Assembly (NCBI RefSeq): GCF_947631635.1
Contig: NZ_CANRMB010000003.1
Span: 62,001 to 126,000 of the forward strand
Length of the DNA: 64,000 bases
Reading direction: 5' to 3'
From: an uncultured Dysosmobacter sp.
Lineage (GTDB): Bacteria > Bacillota > Clostridia > Oscillospirales > Oscillospiraceae
This document shows positions 52,740-62,427 of this stretch, piece after piece. Every line of letters starts with the position of its first letter. Positions within the stretch are counted from its first letter, which is position 1. The notes under the pieces were generated by a model that was given only the letters and a program-made list of their open reading frames with translations, was not told the DNA's origin and did not search any database. The position numbers and the translations under genes were made by a program.

Positions 52740-53348
52740 ATGAATTTCGGTAGACAATTAAAAGAGGGCCTGCTGACCCAGAACCCCGTTCTGGTCCAGG
52801 TGCTGGGCATGTGCTCCACCATGGCCATCACGACTTCCATCGCCAACGGCCTGGGCATGGGCGTTTCCGTTCTGATCATCCTGACCCTGTCCAACATCGT
52901 GATCGCCGCCATCCGCAAGCTGGTCCCCGATAAGATCCGTATCGCCATGTTCATCGTGGTCATCGCCGGTTTCGTGACCTGCGTGGACCTGTGCTTACAG
53001 GCATTCGTCCCCGCCATCGCCGCGTCCCTGGGCGTGTTCATCCCCCTGATCGTGGTGAACTGCATCATTCTGGGCCGCGCCGAGGCCTTTGCCTATAAGA
53101 ACGGCGTGCTGGCCTCCGCTGTGGACGGCATCTGCCAGGGCATCGGCTACACCGTGGTCCTGCTGATCATGTGCTTCATCCGTGAGCTGCTGGGCGCCGG
53201 CACCCTGAACGGCATCCGCATCATTCCCGAGCAGTATCCCGTCGGTATGCTGACCCTGCCCGTGGGCGGCTTCCTGGTCCTGGGCACGCTGATCGCCACC
53301 ATGCAGTGGGCGCTTGCTAGATCCAAGAACAAGGAGGAGAGCAAATAA
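52740..53348 (+). CDS. rnfE: Rnf complex subunit E
   Basis: This 202-residue membrane subunit (NqrD/RnfE family) has six spans. It has NPVLVQVLGMCSTMAIT, ISLGVFIPLIVVNCIILGRAEAFA (here LGVFIPLIVVNC, with the conserved Cys), and a GTLNGIRI turn. With RnfA it holds an iron centre in the membrane core. A GGGGGAGC site lies before the ATG, 18 bases after rnfG. Confidence 0.97.
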   Translation: MNFGRQLKEGLLTQNPVLVQVLGMCSTMAITTSIANGLGMGVSVLIILTLSNIVIAAIRKLVPDKIRIAMFIVVIAGFVTCVDLCLQAFVPAIAASLGVFIPLIVVNCIILGRAEAFAYKNGVLASAVDGICQGIGYTVVLLIMCFIRELLGAGTLNGIRIIPEQYPVGMLTLPVGGFLVLGTLIATMQWALARSKNKEESK

Positions 53349-53938
53349 TGGATCAGATTTTTGAACTCCTGGCGATTACGCTGGGCGCTATTTTGGCAAA
53401 CAACTTCATCTTCTCCCAGTTCCTGGGCATCTGCCCCTTCCTGGGCGTTTCCAAGAAGATCGACACCGCCGTGGGCATGGGCATCGCCGTGACCTTCGTC
53501 ATGGGCCTGGCCTCCGCCGTGTGCTATGTGGTCAATGAATTCGTGCTGACCCGCTTCGGCCTGGAGTATATGCAGACCGTGGCCTTCATTCTGGTCATCG
53601 CCTCCCTGGTGCAGTTCATTGAGATGTTCCTGCAGAAGTCCATGCCCTCCCTGTACACCGCGCTGGGCGTGTATCTGCCTCTGATCACCACCAACTGCGC
53701 CGTGCTGGGCGTGGTGCTGCTGAACGTGCAGAGCAACTACAACTTCATCTCCTCTGTCGTCTACGGCATCACCGGCGGCCTGGGCTTCCTGCTGGCCATC
53801 GTGCTGTTCGCCAGCATCCGGGAGCGTCTGGTGTTTGCCGACTATCCCAAGAACTGGGACGGCTTCCCCATCGCACTGGTCACCGCAGGTCTGATGGCCC
53901 TGGCTTTCATGGGCTTCTCCGGCCTGAAGGTTTGGTAA
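53348..53938 (+). CDS. rnfA: Rnf complex subunit A
   Basis: This 196-residue membrane subunit is homologous to NqrE and the inverted partner of RnfE. Six spans, NNFIFSQFLGICPFLGVSKK (conserved Cys), and YTALGVYLPLITTNCAVLG. The start ATG uses the last base of the rnfE stop (TAATG), and GGAGGAG lies inside rnfE. Confidence 0.97.
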   Translation: MDQIFELLAITLGAILANNFIFSQFLGICPFLGVSKKIDTAVGMGIAVTFVMGLASAVCYVVNEFVLTRFGLEYMQTVAFILVIASLVQFIEMFLQKSMPSLYTALGVYLPLITTNCAVLGVVLLNVQSNYNFISSVVYGITGGLGFLLAIVLFASIRERLVFADYPKNWDGFPIALVTAGLMALAFMGFSGLKVW

Positions 53939-53951
53939 GGAGGCGCTGAAT

Positions 53952-54848
53952 ATGGGTAATATGATTGCTGCCATTGTGGTGCTGGGCGTTTTGGGCGCCG
54001 CGTTCGGCCTGGTCCTGGCCGTTGCCTCCAAGATCTTCGAGGTGAAAAAGGACCCCCGTGAAGAACAGATCCTGAGCCATCTGGCCGGCGCCAACTGCGG
54101 CGGCTGCGGCTTCCCCGGCTGCGGCGGCTGCGCCGCCGCCATCCTGGCGGGCACCGCGCCTGTCACTGCCTGCGCCCCCGCAGGCCCTGAAAATGCCGCC
54201 GCCATCGCCAAGATCATGGGCCAGGAGGCTCCCACCGGGGAGCGCCAGGTGGCGTTCGTCCGCTGCAACGGCGGCCTCAACGCCAAGAAGCGCTTTGACT
54301 ATGTGGGTGTGAAGGACTGCACCGCCGCCACCAAGGTGGCCGCCGGTCCTCTGGACTGCGCCTTCGGCTGCCTGGGCTTCGGCTCCTGCGTGGCCGCCTG
54401 CCAGTTCGGCGCCATGTCCATCGGCCCCAACGGCTCCGCCGTGGTGGACCCCGACAAGTGCACCGCCTGCATGGCCTGCGCCAATGCCTGCCCCCGCCAC
54501 CTGATCGTCTCCGTCCCCGCCTCCAAGAAGGTCCATGTGGCCTGCGCCAACCAGGATAAGGGCAAGGCCGCCATGAGCGTCTGCTCCAGCTCCTGCATCG
54601 GCTGCGGTCTGTGCCAGAAGGAGTGCAAGAAGGACGCCATCCACGTGGTCAACGGCGTGGCCGTCATCGACTATGACAAGTGCGTGGGCTGCAAGCTCTG
54701 CACCAAGGTCTGCCCCCGTGACGCCATCCTGCCCGCCGCCACCGCGGAGGAGAAGGAGAAGTATAAGGCGATCAAGAAGGCCCAGGCTGAAAAGGCCAAG
54801 GCCGCCGCGGAAGCCAAGGCAGCGGAGGCTGCCGGCGCCGCTCAGTAA
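53952..54848 (+). CDS. rnfB: Rnf complex subunit B (ferredoxin-oxidising)
   Basis: This 298-residue iron-sulfur subunit has an N-terminal span (MIAAIVVLGVLGAAFGLVL). A four-Cys motif NCGGCGFPGCGGCAAA follows. Several [4Fe-4S] sites come next: CTACMACANACPRH, CIGCGLCQKECKK, and CVGCKLCTKVCPRD, plus an added Cys set in CAFGCLGFGSCVAAC. The tail is Ala/Lys-rich. It takes electrons from reduced ferredoxin on the cytosolic side. Last gene of the operon, before a strong terminator. Confidence 0.97.
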   Translation: MGNMIAAIVVLGVLGAAFGLVLAVASKIFEVKKDPREEQILSHLAGANCGGCGFPGCGGCAAAILAGTAPVTACAPAGPENAAAIAKIMGQEAPTGERQVAFVRCNGGLNAKKRFDYVGVKDCTAATKVAAGPLDCAFGCLGFGSCVAACQFGAMSIGPNGSAVVDPDKCTACMACANACPRHLIVSVPASKKVHVACANQDKGKAAMSVCSSSCIGCGLCQKECKKDAIHVVNGVAVIDYDKCVGCKLCTKVCPRDAILPAATAEEKEKYKAIKKAQAEKAKAAAEAKAAEAAGAAQ

Positions 54849-54864
54849 GCCGGTATACCAATTC

Positions 54865-54906
54865 AAAAAAGGTCCCGCCTCGAAGCTCCGAGGCGGGACC
54901 TTTTTT
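54865..54906. terminator. Terminator of the rnf operon
   Basis: GGTCCCGCCTCG/CGAGGCGGGACC with six T, and six A on the other side. Confidence 0.95.
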
Positions 54907-55000
54907 GCCTGCGCGCCCCCTGGGGACGGGGGAAAATGCCGGAAATTTCAATGTTCAAAAAACATCTTCTATTTATTTACAATTTGTTTATATCCATCCA

Positions 55001-55029
55001 TTGACAATGGTGGGGCGTGGTGGTAAACT
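55001..55029 (+). promoter_or_regulatory. Promoter of hrcA-grpE-dnaK
   Basis: TTGACA-N17-TAAACT, immediately followed by the CIRCE operator. Confidence 0.85.
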
Positions 55030-55033
55030 CGCT

Positions 55034-55060
55034 TTAGCACTCCAGGAAAGAGAGTGCTAA
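55034..55060. promoter_or_regulatory. CIRCE operator (HrcA binding site)
   Basis: TTAGCACTC-N9-GAGTGCTAA, a perfect match to the CIRCE consensus, 5 bases after the -10. HrcA with GroEL represses here until heat shock. Confidence 0.98.
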
Positions 55061-55099
55061 ACTGTTTGAGATGCAAGCGGATACAGCAGAGGTGCTTTT

Positions 55100-56146
55100 G
55101 TGGAGCTGACGGACCGGAAAAAGCAAATATTGAAGGTCGTGGTAGAGGACTATATCCAGACCGCCGAGCCGGTGGGCTCCAAGGCCATTGCCGCCGAGAT
55201 GGGCGGAAGCGTCAGCTCCGCCACCATCCGCAACGAGCTGGCGGACCTGGTGGAGCTGGGCTATTTGGAACAGCCCCATACCTCCTCCGGACGGGTCCCC
55301 TCCCCCAAGGGCTACCGGCTGTATGTCAATGAGTTGATGGAGCGGCAGAAGCTGTCCATCGCGGAGACGGAAAAGATCAACCAGTCCCTCCAGCTGAAGA
55401 TGGAGGAGCTGGACCGGGTGATCTCCCAGGCGGGGCGGGCGGTCTCCTCCTTTATCAATTACCCCGCCTATATCACCGCCACCGGAAAAAAGAAGATGAC
55501 CGCCCGGCGGTTCGAGCTGCTGCCGGTGGATGAACGCAGCTGCATCGTGGTCATGATGATGGGCGACAACCGGGTGAAGAGCCAGCTGCTCCGCCTGCAA
55601 TTAAAGGTGGATATCGAGCAGATGCCCACCCTGGTGACACTGCTGAACAGTCATTTCACCGGGATCCCCACCGATGAGATGAACCAGCGGCTGATGAACG
55701 TGGCCGAACAGGTGCCGCCCCAGCTGTTTTTGCTCCTCTCCCAGACCATCGCCTATGCGGTGGATGTGCTGGAGGAGGCCAGCCAGCGGGAGATCATTAC
55801 CGCAGGCGCCAACCAGCTTTTGAAGCTGCCGGAGTTCCGGGACGCCGACAAGGCCCACGAGCTGATGAGCTTCCTCTCCGACAGCAAGGAGAACCTGCCC
55901 ATGCCGGACGACGGCCCCATGAAGATCCTGATCGGTCCAGAAAACGTCAGCGATGCCCTGAAGGACACCAGCGTGGTGGTGGCCAGCTATGATATCGGCG
56001 ACGACATGCGGGGCCTCATCGGCGTGGTAGGCCCCACCAGAATGGATTACGCCACAGTGGCCGCGCGGCTCTCCGGCTTTGCCGATGGGCTGACCCGGCT
56101 GTTCGGAAAACAGGAATTACCCCCGAAGGAGGATACCAAGGAATGA
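55100..56146 (+). CDS. hrcA: Heat-inducible repressor HrcA
   Basis: This 348-residue repressor has an N-terminal winged helix with LTDRKKQILKVVVEDYI, SSATIRNELADLVELGYLEQPHTSSGRVPSPKGYR and a GAF-like C-terminal domain ending in IGVVGPTRMDYATVAARL. The start is GTG (GTG GAG CTG ACG), 6 bases after AGAGGTGC. It represses its own operon through the CIRCE just upstream. Overlaps grpE by 4 bases. Confidence 0.97.
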   Translation: MELTDRKKQILKVVVEDYIQTAEPVGSKAIAAEMGGSVSSATIRNELADLVELGYLEQPHTSSGRVPSPKGYRLYVNELMERQKLSIAETEKINQSLQLKMEELDRVISQAGRAVSSFINYPAYITATGKKKMTARRFELLPVDERSCIVVMMMGDNRVKSQLLRLQLKVDIEQMPTLVTLLNSHFTGIPTDEMNQRLMNVAEQVPPQLFLLLSQTIAYAVDVLEEASQREIITAGANQLLKLPEFRDADKAHELMSFLSDSKENLPMPDDGPMKILIGPENVSDALKDTSVVVASYDIGDDMRGLIGVVGPTRMDYATVAARLSGFADGLTRLFGKQELPPKEDTKE

Positions 56147-56745
56147 GCGAAGAGAACAAGCAGCCCATGGAGGAAGAGACTCCGGAGACCCAGGCAGGCC
56201 CTGAACAGGAGGCCCAGACCGGAGAGACCGCGGAAAAGGCCGAAAAGCCCGGCAAGGGCAAAAAGAAAAAGGAAAAGGGCTATACGTTCACCCGGGAACA
56301 GGTGGAGCAGATGGAGCTGGCGGCCAAGCAGCTGGAATCCGTCAAGGACCAGTTCACCCGGCTGACAGCGGAGTATGACAACTACCGCAAGCGGACCACC
56401 AAGGAAAAGGACAGCATCTACCAGGATGCCAAGGCCGATACCATCAGGGAATTTTTGGCGGTGTACGACAACCTGGAGCGGGCCGTGGCCACGGAGGGCG
56501 ATGAGGACTCCCCCCACAAAAAGGGCCTGGAGATGATCTTCCACCAGTATCAGGACATTCTGGCAAAGCTGGGCGTCACGGAGATCGCGGCCAAGGGCCA
56601 GACCTTTGACCCGGAAAAGCACAACGCCGTCATGCACATCGACGATGAGAGCTACGGCGAGAATGAGGTGGCCCAGGTGTTTCAGGCGGGCTTTGAAATG
56701 AACGGAAAGGTGATCCGCCACGCCATCGTGCAGGTGGCGAACTGA
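56143..56745 (+). CDS. grpE: Nucleotide exchange factor GrpE
   Basis: This 200-residue DnaK cochaperone has an acidic, disordered N-terminus, a Lys-rich patch (KGKKKKEKG), a long coiled coil (QVEQMELAAKQLESVKDQFTRL), the YDNYRKRTTKE segment, and a C-terminal beta domain ending in EVAQVFQAGFEMNGKVIRHAIVQVAN. Start overlaps hrcA by 4 bases. Normal length. Confidence 0.97.
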   Translation: MSEENKQPMEEETPETQAGPEQEAQTGETAEKAEKPGKGKKKKEKGYTFTREQVEQMELAAKQLESVKDQFTRLTAEYDNYRKRTTKEKDSIYQDAKADTIREFLAVYDNLERAVATEGDEDSPHKKGLEMIFHQYQDILAKLGVTEIAAKGQTFDPEKHNAVMHIDDESYGENEVAQVFQAGFEMNGKVIRHAIVQVAN

Positions 56746-56844
56746 TCCGGAATGAAATGTTTCCCGCTCCCGTCCGATTTGTGATTCTGTATTTCCCAAT
56801 TCAGTCATATAAAAATGTTTTGATAGATTTAGGAGGAACCAATT

Positions 56845-58692
56845 ATGTCTAAAGTTATCGGTATCGATCTCGGTACGACCAACTCCTGTGTCGCCGTCAT
56901 GGAGGGCGGCGAGGCAGTCGTCATCGCCAATGCGGAGGGCAACCGCACCACCCCGTCCGTGGTGGCCTTCTCCAAGACCGGCGAGCGTATGGTGGGCCAG
57001 GTGGCAAAGCGCCAGGCCATCACCAACCCCGACCGCACCATCTCCTCCATCAAGCGTGAGATGGGCTCTGACCACAAGGTCGCCATCGACGGCAAGAACT
57101 ATACCCCCCAGGAGATCAGCGCCATGATCCTGCAGAAGCTGAAGGCGGACGCCGAGGCCTATCTGGGCAGCACCGTCACCGAGGCAGTCATCACCGTGCC
57201 CGCTTACTTCACCGACTCCCAGCGCCAAGCCACCAAGGACGCGGGCAAGATCGCGGGCCTGGACGTGAAGCGCATCATCAACGAGCCCACCGCCGCGGCT
57301 CTGGCCTACGGCGTGGATAAGGAGCAGTCCCAGAAGATCATGGTCTACGACCTGGGCGGCGGCACCTTCGATGTGTCCATCCTGGAGATCGACGACGGCG
57401 TCATCGAGGTCCTGGCCACCGCCGGCAACAACCGCCTGGGCGGCGATGACTTTGACGAGTGCGTCATGAAGTATCTGGTCAACGAGTTCAAGCGCACCGA
57501 CGGCGTGGACCTGTCCAGCGACAAGGTCGCCATGCAGCGCCTGAAGGAGGCCGCGGAGAAGGCCAAGATCGAGCTGTCCGGCGTCACCACCTCCAACATC
57601 AACCTGCCCTATATCACCGCCGACGCCACCGGTCCCAAGCACCTGGACGTGACCCTGACCCGGGCCAAGTTCAACGAGCTGACCGCCCATCTGGTGGACG
57701 CCACCATGGGCCCCGTGCGCCAGGCTATGAGCGACGCGGGCCTGAAGCCCTCCGACCTCTCCAAGGTTTTGCTTGTGGGCGGCTCCAGCCGGATCCCCGC
57801 CGTGCAGGAGGCTGTGAAGAACTTCACCGGCAGCGAGCCCTTCAAGGGCATCAACCCCGACGAGTGCGTGGCCATGGGCGCCGCCCTGCAGGCGGGCGTT
57901 CTCACCGGCGACGTGAAGGGCCTGCTGCTGCTGGACGTCACCCCCCTGTCCCTGGGCATCGAGACCATGGGCGGCGTGTGCACCAAGCTCATTGACCGCA
58001 ACACCACCATCCCCGTGAAGAAGAGCCAGATCTTCTCCACCGCCGCTGATAACCAGACCTCCGTAGAGGTCAATGTCCTCCAGGGCGAGCGGGAGATGGC
58101 CGCGGCCAACAAGAGCCTGGGCCGTTTCCATCTGGACGGCATCGCTCCCGCCCGCCGCGGCGTGCCCCAGATCGAGGTGACCTTCGACATCGACGCCAAC
58201 GGCATCGTGAATGTCTCCGCCAAGGATCTGGGCACCGGCAAGGAGCAGCACATCACCATCACCTCCTCCTCCAACATGAGCAAGGACGACATCGAGAAGG
58301 CCGTCAAGGAAGCCGAGCAGTATGCCGCCCAGGACAAGAAGATGAAGGAAGAGGTGGAGGTCCGCAACCAGGCCGACCAGATGGTCTATCAGAGTGAAAA
58401 GACCCTGTCCGAGATGGGTGATAAGATCCCCGCCGACGACAAGAACAAGGTCCAGGCCGGTATCGACAAGCTGAAGGAGACCCTGAAGGGCCAGGATACC
58501 GCCGCCATCAAGGCCGCCACCGAGGAGCTGACCCAGTCCTTCTACGCGGTCAGCGAAAAGCTGTACCAGCAGGCCAATCCCCAGGGCGCCCAGGGCGGCG
58601 CGCAGCCCGGCCCCGACGCCGGCGCCCAGGGCGGACAGTACTACGACGCCGACTACAAGGTAGTCGATGACGACGACACGAATAAGCAGTAA
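56845..58692 (+). CDS. dnaK: Chaperone DnaK (Hsp70)
   Basis: This 615-residue Hsp70 has the ATPase signatures [30 protein letters not shown] and [14 protein letters not shown], the linker [18 protein letters not shown], the substrate domain, and a helical lid with a Gly/Gln-rich tail ending DDDDTNKQ. It lacks the 24-residue Gram-negative loop, as in Firmicutes. AGGAGGAACC precedes the ATG, 99 bases after grpE. Codons are strongly biased, consistent with high expression. Confidence 0.98.
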   Translation: MSKVIGIDLGTTNSCVAVMEGGEAVVIANAEGNRTTPSVVAFSKTGERMVGQVAKRQAITNPDRTISSIKREMGSDHKVAIDGKNYTPQEISAMILQKLKADAEAYLGSTVTEAVITVPAYFTDSQRQATKDAGKIAGLDVKRIINEPTAAALAYGVDKEQSQKIMVYDLGGGTFDVSILEIDDGVIEVLATAGNNRLGGDDFDECVMKYLVNEFKRTDGVDLSSDKVAMQRLKEAAEKAKIELSGVTTSNINLPYITADATGPKHLDVTLTRAKFNELTAHLVDATMGPVRQAMSDAGLKPSDLSKVLLVGGSSRIPAVQEAVKNFTGSEPFKGINPDECVAMGAALQAGVLTGDVKGLLLLDVTPLSLGIETMGGVCTKLIDRNTTIPVKKSQIFSTAADNQTSVEVNVLQGEREMAAANKSLGRFHLDGIAPARRGVPQIEVTFDIDANGIVNVSAKDLGTGKEQHITITSSSNMSKDDIEKAVKEAEQYAAQDKKMKEEVEVRNQADQMVYQSEKTLSEMGDKIPADDKNKVQAGIDKLKETLKGQDTAAIKAATEELTQSFYAVSEKLYQQANPQGAQGGAQPGPDAGAQGGQYYDADYKVVDDDDTNKQ

Positions 58693-58708
58693 ATCATGAC
58701 GCGGACCG

Positions 58709-58738
58709 ATGGGACGGGGAAGAATTTCCCCGCCCCAT
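58709..58738 (+). terminator. Hairpin after dnaK
   Basis: ATGGG and CGGGGAA pair with TTCCCCG and CCCAT, one A bulged. The T run is weak, so partial read-through to dnaJ is likely. Confidence 0.55.
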
Positions 58739-58760
58739 TCGGAGCGTTTGGCGCAAATTA

Positions 58761-58866
58761 AGAATTAGGACTGAGAAATCGAATTTTGCATTCCGCTGGC
58801 GGCGGGATGATTTGAATTTGTCCGGCAAAGCCGGACTCCAGAATTTCTGACTCCTAATTGAGGTGT
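58761..58866. repeat. Intergenic element bounded by AATTAGGA/TCCTAATT
   Basis: AATTAGGACTGAGAAAT and ATTTCTGACTCCTAATT are near-perfect inverted ends about 90 bases apart. They enclose TCCGGCAAAGCCGGA and a CCGC/GCGG stem. The right half resembles the relA-dtd gap (1871-1917). It fills the space between dnaK and dnaJ and ends at the dnaJ ribosome site. Confidence 0.6.
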
Positions 58867-58870
58867 ATAT

Positions 58871-60001
58871 ATGGCAGATAAACGTGATTATTACGAGGTC
58901 CTGGGGACCTCCAAAGGGGCCTCGGAGGACGAGATCAAAAAAGCATATAAAAAGATGGCCCGGAAATACCACCCGGACCTGAACCCCGGCGACAAGGAGG
59001 CCGAGGAGAAGTTCAAAGAGGTCAACGAGGCCTATGAGGTGCTGTCCGACCCCAACAAGAAGGCCCGCTATGACCAGTACGGCCACGCAGGCGTGGATCC
59101 CAACTTCGGCGCGGGCGGCGCCGGCTTTGACGGCAGCTTCGACTTCGGCGATCTGGGCGACATTTTCGGCAGTTTTTTCGGCGGCGGCTTTGGCGGAGGC
59201 CGGCGGAGCAATCCCAACGCGCCCCAGCGGGGCGAGAGCATCCGCATGTCCCTGGCCATCAGCTTTGAGGAGGCGGCCTTTGGCTGCGAAAAGGCTGTGA
59301 CCGTGGACCGCATGGAGCAGTGCGACACCTGCCATGGCAACGGATGTGCCCCCGGCACCACGCCGGAGGTCTGCCCGGACTGCCACGGCACCGGCTCGGT
59401 CCAGGTCCGGCGGCAGACGCCCATGGGCGTGTTTGCCACCACCTCCCCCTGCGGGCGGTGCGGCGGCAAGGGAAGGATCATCCACCAGCCCTGCAAGGAC
59501 TGCCGGGGCACCGGCGCGGTGCGGAAGCGCAAGACCATCCAGGCCACCATCCCCGCGGGGATCGACAACGGCCAGACCATCTCCATCCGGGGCCAGGGCC
59601 ACGCCGGTGTGAACGGCGGTCCCGCGGGCGACCTGCTGATCACCATCACCGTCCGGCCCCATGAGCTGTTCCGCAGGGAGGGCACATCTGTCCTGTGCGA
59701 GGCTCCCATCACCTTTGCCCAGGCGGTCCTGGGCGCGGAGCTGGAGATTCCCACCATCGACGGCAAGGTGAAGTACACCCTGCCGGAGGGCACCCAGAGC
59801 GGCACCACCTTCCGCCTGAAGGGCAAGGGCATCCCCTCCATCAACGGCCGGGGCCGGGGAGACCAATACGTGACCGTGTATATCGAGACCCCCCGGAATC
59901 TGAACAAGGAGCAGAAGGAAGCCTTGAAGAAGTTTGCCGAGAGCGTGGGCGACAACAACTATGAGGAGCGGAGAAAATTCTTCAAGAAGTTTAAGAAGTG
60001 A
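58871..60001 (+). CDS. dnaJ: Chaperone DnaJ (Hsp40)
   Basis: This 376-residue type I Hsp40 has a J domain with YHPDLNPGD, then a Gly/Phe-rich stretch ([22 protein letters not shown]). Four zinc-binding CxxCxGxG repeats follow ([32 protein letters not shown]) and then the C-terminal substrate domains ([18 protein letters not shown]). Full length. TTGAGGTG precedes the ATG. It belongs to the HrcA regulon by position. Confidence 0.98.
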   Translation: MADKRDYYEVLGTSKGASEDEIKKAYKKMARKYHPDLNPGDKEAEEKFKEVNEAYEVLSDPNKKARYDQYGHAGVDPNFGAGGAGFDGSFDFGDLGDIFGSFFGGGFGGGRRSNPNAPQRGESIRMSLAISFEEAAFGCEKAVTVDRMEQCDTCHGNGCAPGTTPEVCPDCHGTGSVQVRRQTPMGVFATTSPCGRCGGKGRIIHQPCKDCRGTGAVRKRKTIQATIPAGIDNGQTISIRGQGHAGVNGGPAGDLLITITVRPHELFRREGTSVLCEAPITFAQAVLGAELEIPTIDGKVKYTLPEGTQSGTTFRLKGKGIPSINGRGRGDQYVTVYIETPRNLNKEQKEALKKFAESVGDNNYEERRKFFKKFKK

Positions 60002-60010
60002 GGAATGTCC

Positions 60011-60820
60011 ATGTATCTGGCGGATTACCACACCCATTCCCGCATCTCGCCGGACGCCGGGACTTCTATGACAGATATGGCCCAGGCCGCCGTGTCCGCA
60101 GGATTGGACGAGATCTGCTTTACGGACCATGTGGAGCCTGTCGTCTGGGGAGGCACGGAGCTGCGGGACGCCTTTGACTGGAAAGCGCTGACGGCGGAGT
60201 TTGAGGAGGCCGAACATGCCGTGGGGGAGAAGATCCGCCTGCGGCTGGGCATTGAGCTGGGGGATGCTCCTAGGGCCTTCTCCCACGCGGAACGGCTGAT
60301 GGCGGATGCCCCGGCGCTGGATTTTGTCATCGGCTCCGTGCATATGCTGTCCAAGCGCTTTGGGGACACGGATCTGTATTACTTTGCGCCCCGGAATGAG
60401 GATGAGGCCCGGGAGGGCATCGCGGATTACCTGGAAAACGTGCAGCGGCTGGCGGCGTGGGGGAGATTTTCCGTGTTGGGCCATTTGACGCTGCCCCTGC
60501 GGTATCTCAATGAAAACCGGGGCCTCCAGCTGACCTTTGACGGATTTGAGCGCCAGGTGGAGAATATCCTTCAGACGCTGATCCAAAACGGCTGCGGCAT
60601 CGAGCTGAACACCAACCGGGGCAACACGCCCCTGCCGGACGGAAAGTGGCTGCGGATGTACCGGGACCTGGGCGGCGAGATCATCACCCTGGGGACCGAT
60701 GCCCACAGTCCGGAATATGTGGGCTGCGCCGTGCGGGAGCGCCAGCAGCTTTTGAAGGACTGCGGTTTTACAAAATTCTGCACATTTGCGCATCTGGAAC
60801 CCATTTGGCATGAACTGTAA
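60011..60820 (+). CDS. PHP-domain histidinol-phosphatase-like protein
   Basis: This 269-residue protein opens with the PHP metal motif YLADYHTHSRISPDA. It has ICFTDHVEP, GIELGDA, VIGSVHML, LGHLTLPLRY, and LGTDAHSPEYVG, i.e. the full His/Asp/Glu set of HisJ/HisK-type phosphatases. It may make histidinol, but no his genes are nearby, and other phosphoester substrates are possible. The second ATG (60011) was preferred because GAGGA is 6 bases upstream of it and only 1 base from the first. It lies 9 bases after dnaJ. Confidence 0.85.
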   Translation: MYLADYHTHSRISPDAGTSMTDMAQAAVSAGLDEICFTDHVEPVVWGGTELRDAFDWKALTAEFEEAEHAVGEKIRLRLGIELGDAPRAFSHAERLMADAPALDFVIGSVHMLSKRFGDTDLYYFAPRNEDEAREGIADYLENVQRLAAWGRFSVLGHLTLPLRYLNENRGLQLTFDGFERQVENILQTLIQNGCGIELNTNRGNTPLPDGKWLRMYRDLGGEIITLGTDAHSPEYVGCAVRERQQLLKDCGFTKFCTFAHLEPIWHEL

Positions 60821-60849
60821 TTGATTTTCTCGCAGATCCCGTGTACAAT
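60821..60849 (+). promoter_or_regulatory. Promoter of rpiB
   Basis: TTGATT-N17-TACAAT, 35 bases before the rpiB ATG. Confidence 0.75.
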
Positions 60850-60884
60850 GATTTTATCAATTTAGAAAACAGGGGGACTTATTT

Positions 60885-61322
60885 ATGAAGATCGCATTGG
60901 GCTGTGACCACGGCGGCTATGAGCTGAAGCAGCATGTTATCAAGGTCCTGGAGAAGCTGGGCCATGAATATGAGGACTTCGGCTGCGATTCTCTGGAGAG
61001 CTGCGACTATCCCGACTTTGGCGCCGCCGCCGCCCGGGCTGTGGCGGCGGGCAAGTGCGACCGGGGCATCGTGATCTGCACCACCGGCATCGGCATCTCC
61101 ATCGCGGCCAACAAGATCAAGGGCATCCGCTGCGCCCACTGTGCGGACTGCCTGGAGGCCGAGATGACCCGCCGCCACAACGACGCCAATATGATGGCCA
61201 TCGGCGCGGGCTTCACCGGCAAGAACATGGCCGAGCGGATGGTGGAGGTATTCCTGTCCACGGAGTTTGAGGGCGGCCGCCATGCCCGCCGGGTGGATAA
61301 GATGATGGCTCTGGAGGGCTGA
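60885..61322 (+). CDS. rpiB: Ribose-5-phosphate isomerase B
   Basis: This 145-residue enzyme interconverts ribose-5-P and ribulose-5-P. It has ALGCDHGGYELK, GCDSLESCDYPDFG, the catalytic Cys in GIVICTTGIGISIAANKI, and RHNDANMMAIGAGF with the phosphate-binding residues. CAGGGGGAC precedes the ATG. With rpe and prs it supplies pentose phosphates. Followed at 30 bases by the GH-like gene. Confidence 0.97.
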   Translation: MKIALGCDHGGYELKQHVIKVLEKLGHEYEDFGCDSLESCDYPDFGAAAARAVAAGKCDRGIVICTTGIGISIAANKIKGIRCAHCADCLEAEMTRRHNDANMMAIGAGFTGKNMAERMVEVFLSTEFEGGRHARRVDKMMALEG

Positions 61323-61352
61323 GAGTCTCCCGGCTGAAGAGAGGTGACGAAG

Positions 61353-62384
61353 ATGGCAGGTCCAAGAGGCTACCGCAATTACCGCGGGCGCACGCCAAAG
61401 GGGAAGATCGTTCTGGCGGTGGTTCTGGTTCTGGTGATCCTGGCCGCCATCACCGTCATGCGCCTGCAGCAGTACATCGTCTATGATGAATCCGGCAGGC
61501 CGCACCTGGAGATGCCCTGGCAGGAGGAGGCTCCCCCGGAGGAGACGCCGGAGAATTTTGAATTGAAGATCCAGACGCCCAAGGGGCTGGGGGACATCTA
61601 CGCGTTCATGGTCCCTGTGGCACCTCTGACGGAGGAACTTTGGAAAGACGCCTGGATGGATGCCAGCCTGATGTCCGCGCCGCCCTACAACGCGGCGGTG
61701 GTTACCGTAAAGGACAGCGGCGGAAACGTCTATTTCGATTCCGGTACCGCTGTGTCCGGCTCCGTGTCCACGGCGGCGGATACCAGCGGCGCATTGGCGG
61801 AGATGACCGGCGAAGCGTCCTCCTTTTACACAGTGGCCCGGCTGAGCTGTTTTCACGATCCAAAGGCCGCGGACAGCGATGTGGAGGCCATGGGTCTGAA
61901 AAATACCGGAGGATTTATCTTCTATGACGGGAACAACAGCCGGTGGCTGGACCCCGCCAAGCCTGCGGCCCGGCAGTACCTGTGTGAGATCGCAAAAGAG
62001 GCGGCGGCCCTGGGGTTTGACGAGATTTTGCTGACGGACGTGGGCTATCCCACGGAGGGACAGCTGGACAAGATCGACTATGGCGAGGGAGATCTGAAAC
62101 AGAACCTGCTGACGTTCCTGGAGGAGATGCGGGCCGCTTTGGAGCCTTACAGCGTAGCGCTTTCCATAGAGGTGCCGGAGGCGGCCGTCATGGGAGACAG
62201 TCAGGACACGGAGCTGACGCTTGCGGAGCTGGCGTCCCGGGCAGACCGGATCTACACAGAGACCGCGCCGGAGAACATCAAAGCTCTCACCGCGGCGGTC
62301 ACTGCCGCCAGCGGCACCACGGATTTTGTGGCGGAGCTGGAAACGCACACAGCGGAGGTCTCCGGCAGCTGCCTGATCCATTGA
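61353..62384 (+). CDS. Membrane-anchored putative glycoside hydrolase (DUF4015-like)
   Basis: This 343-residue protein has a basic N-terminus (MAGPRGYRNYRGRTPKGK), one membrane span at about 19-37, and an extracytosolic TIM-barrel-like domain. FILYDGNNSRWLDPAKPAARQYL-like (here GGFIFYDGNNSRWLDPAKPAA), then FDEILLTDVGYPTEG near 220, recall the DUF4015 group of putative hydrolases. The usual motif D..QFDYIRFP appears as DEILLTDVGYP. Substrate unknown. The ATG at 61353 was chosen for AGAGGTGACG 8 bases upstream. Probably cotranscribed with rpiB. Confidence 0.75.
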   Translation: MAGPRGYRNYRGRTPKGKIVLAVVLVLVILAAITVMRLQQYIVYDESGRPHLEMPWQEEAPPEETPENFELKIQTPKGLGDIYAFMVPVAPLTEELWKDAWMDASLMSAPPYNAAVVTVKDSGGNVYFDSGTAVSGSVSTAADTSGALAEMTGEASSFYTVARLSCFHDPKAADSDVEAMGLKNTGGFIFYDGNNSRWLDPAKPAARQYLCEIAKEAAALGFDEILLTDVGYPTEGQLDKIDYGEGDLKQNLLTFLEEMRAALEPYSVALSIEVPEAAVMGDSQDTELTLAELASRADRIYTETAPENIKALTAAVTAASGTTDFVAELETHTAEVSGSCLIH

Positions 62385-62391
62385 ATGAAAG

Positions 62392-62427
62392 AAAGGCCGC
62401 CCGTGCTGAAAAGCACGGGCGGCCTTT
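62392..62427 (+). terminator. Terminator of rpiB-GH transcript
   Basis: AAGGCCGCCCGTGCT/AGCACGGGCGGCCTT around GAAA, then TTT. Its end abuts the left end of repeat R1. Confidence 0.92.

Noticed and set aside
56047-58251. 734-codon open frame opposite dnaK and grpE
   Set aside because: Spans two real genes on the other strand; its Gly/Val/His-rich content mirrors their codons.
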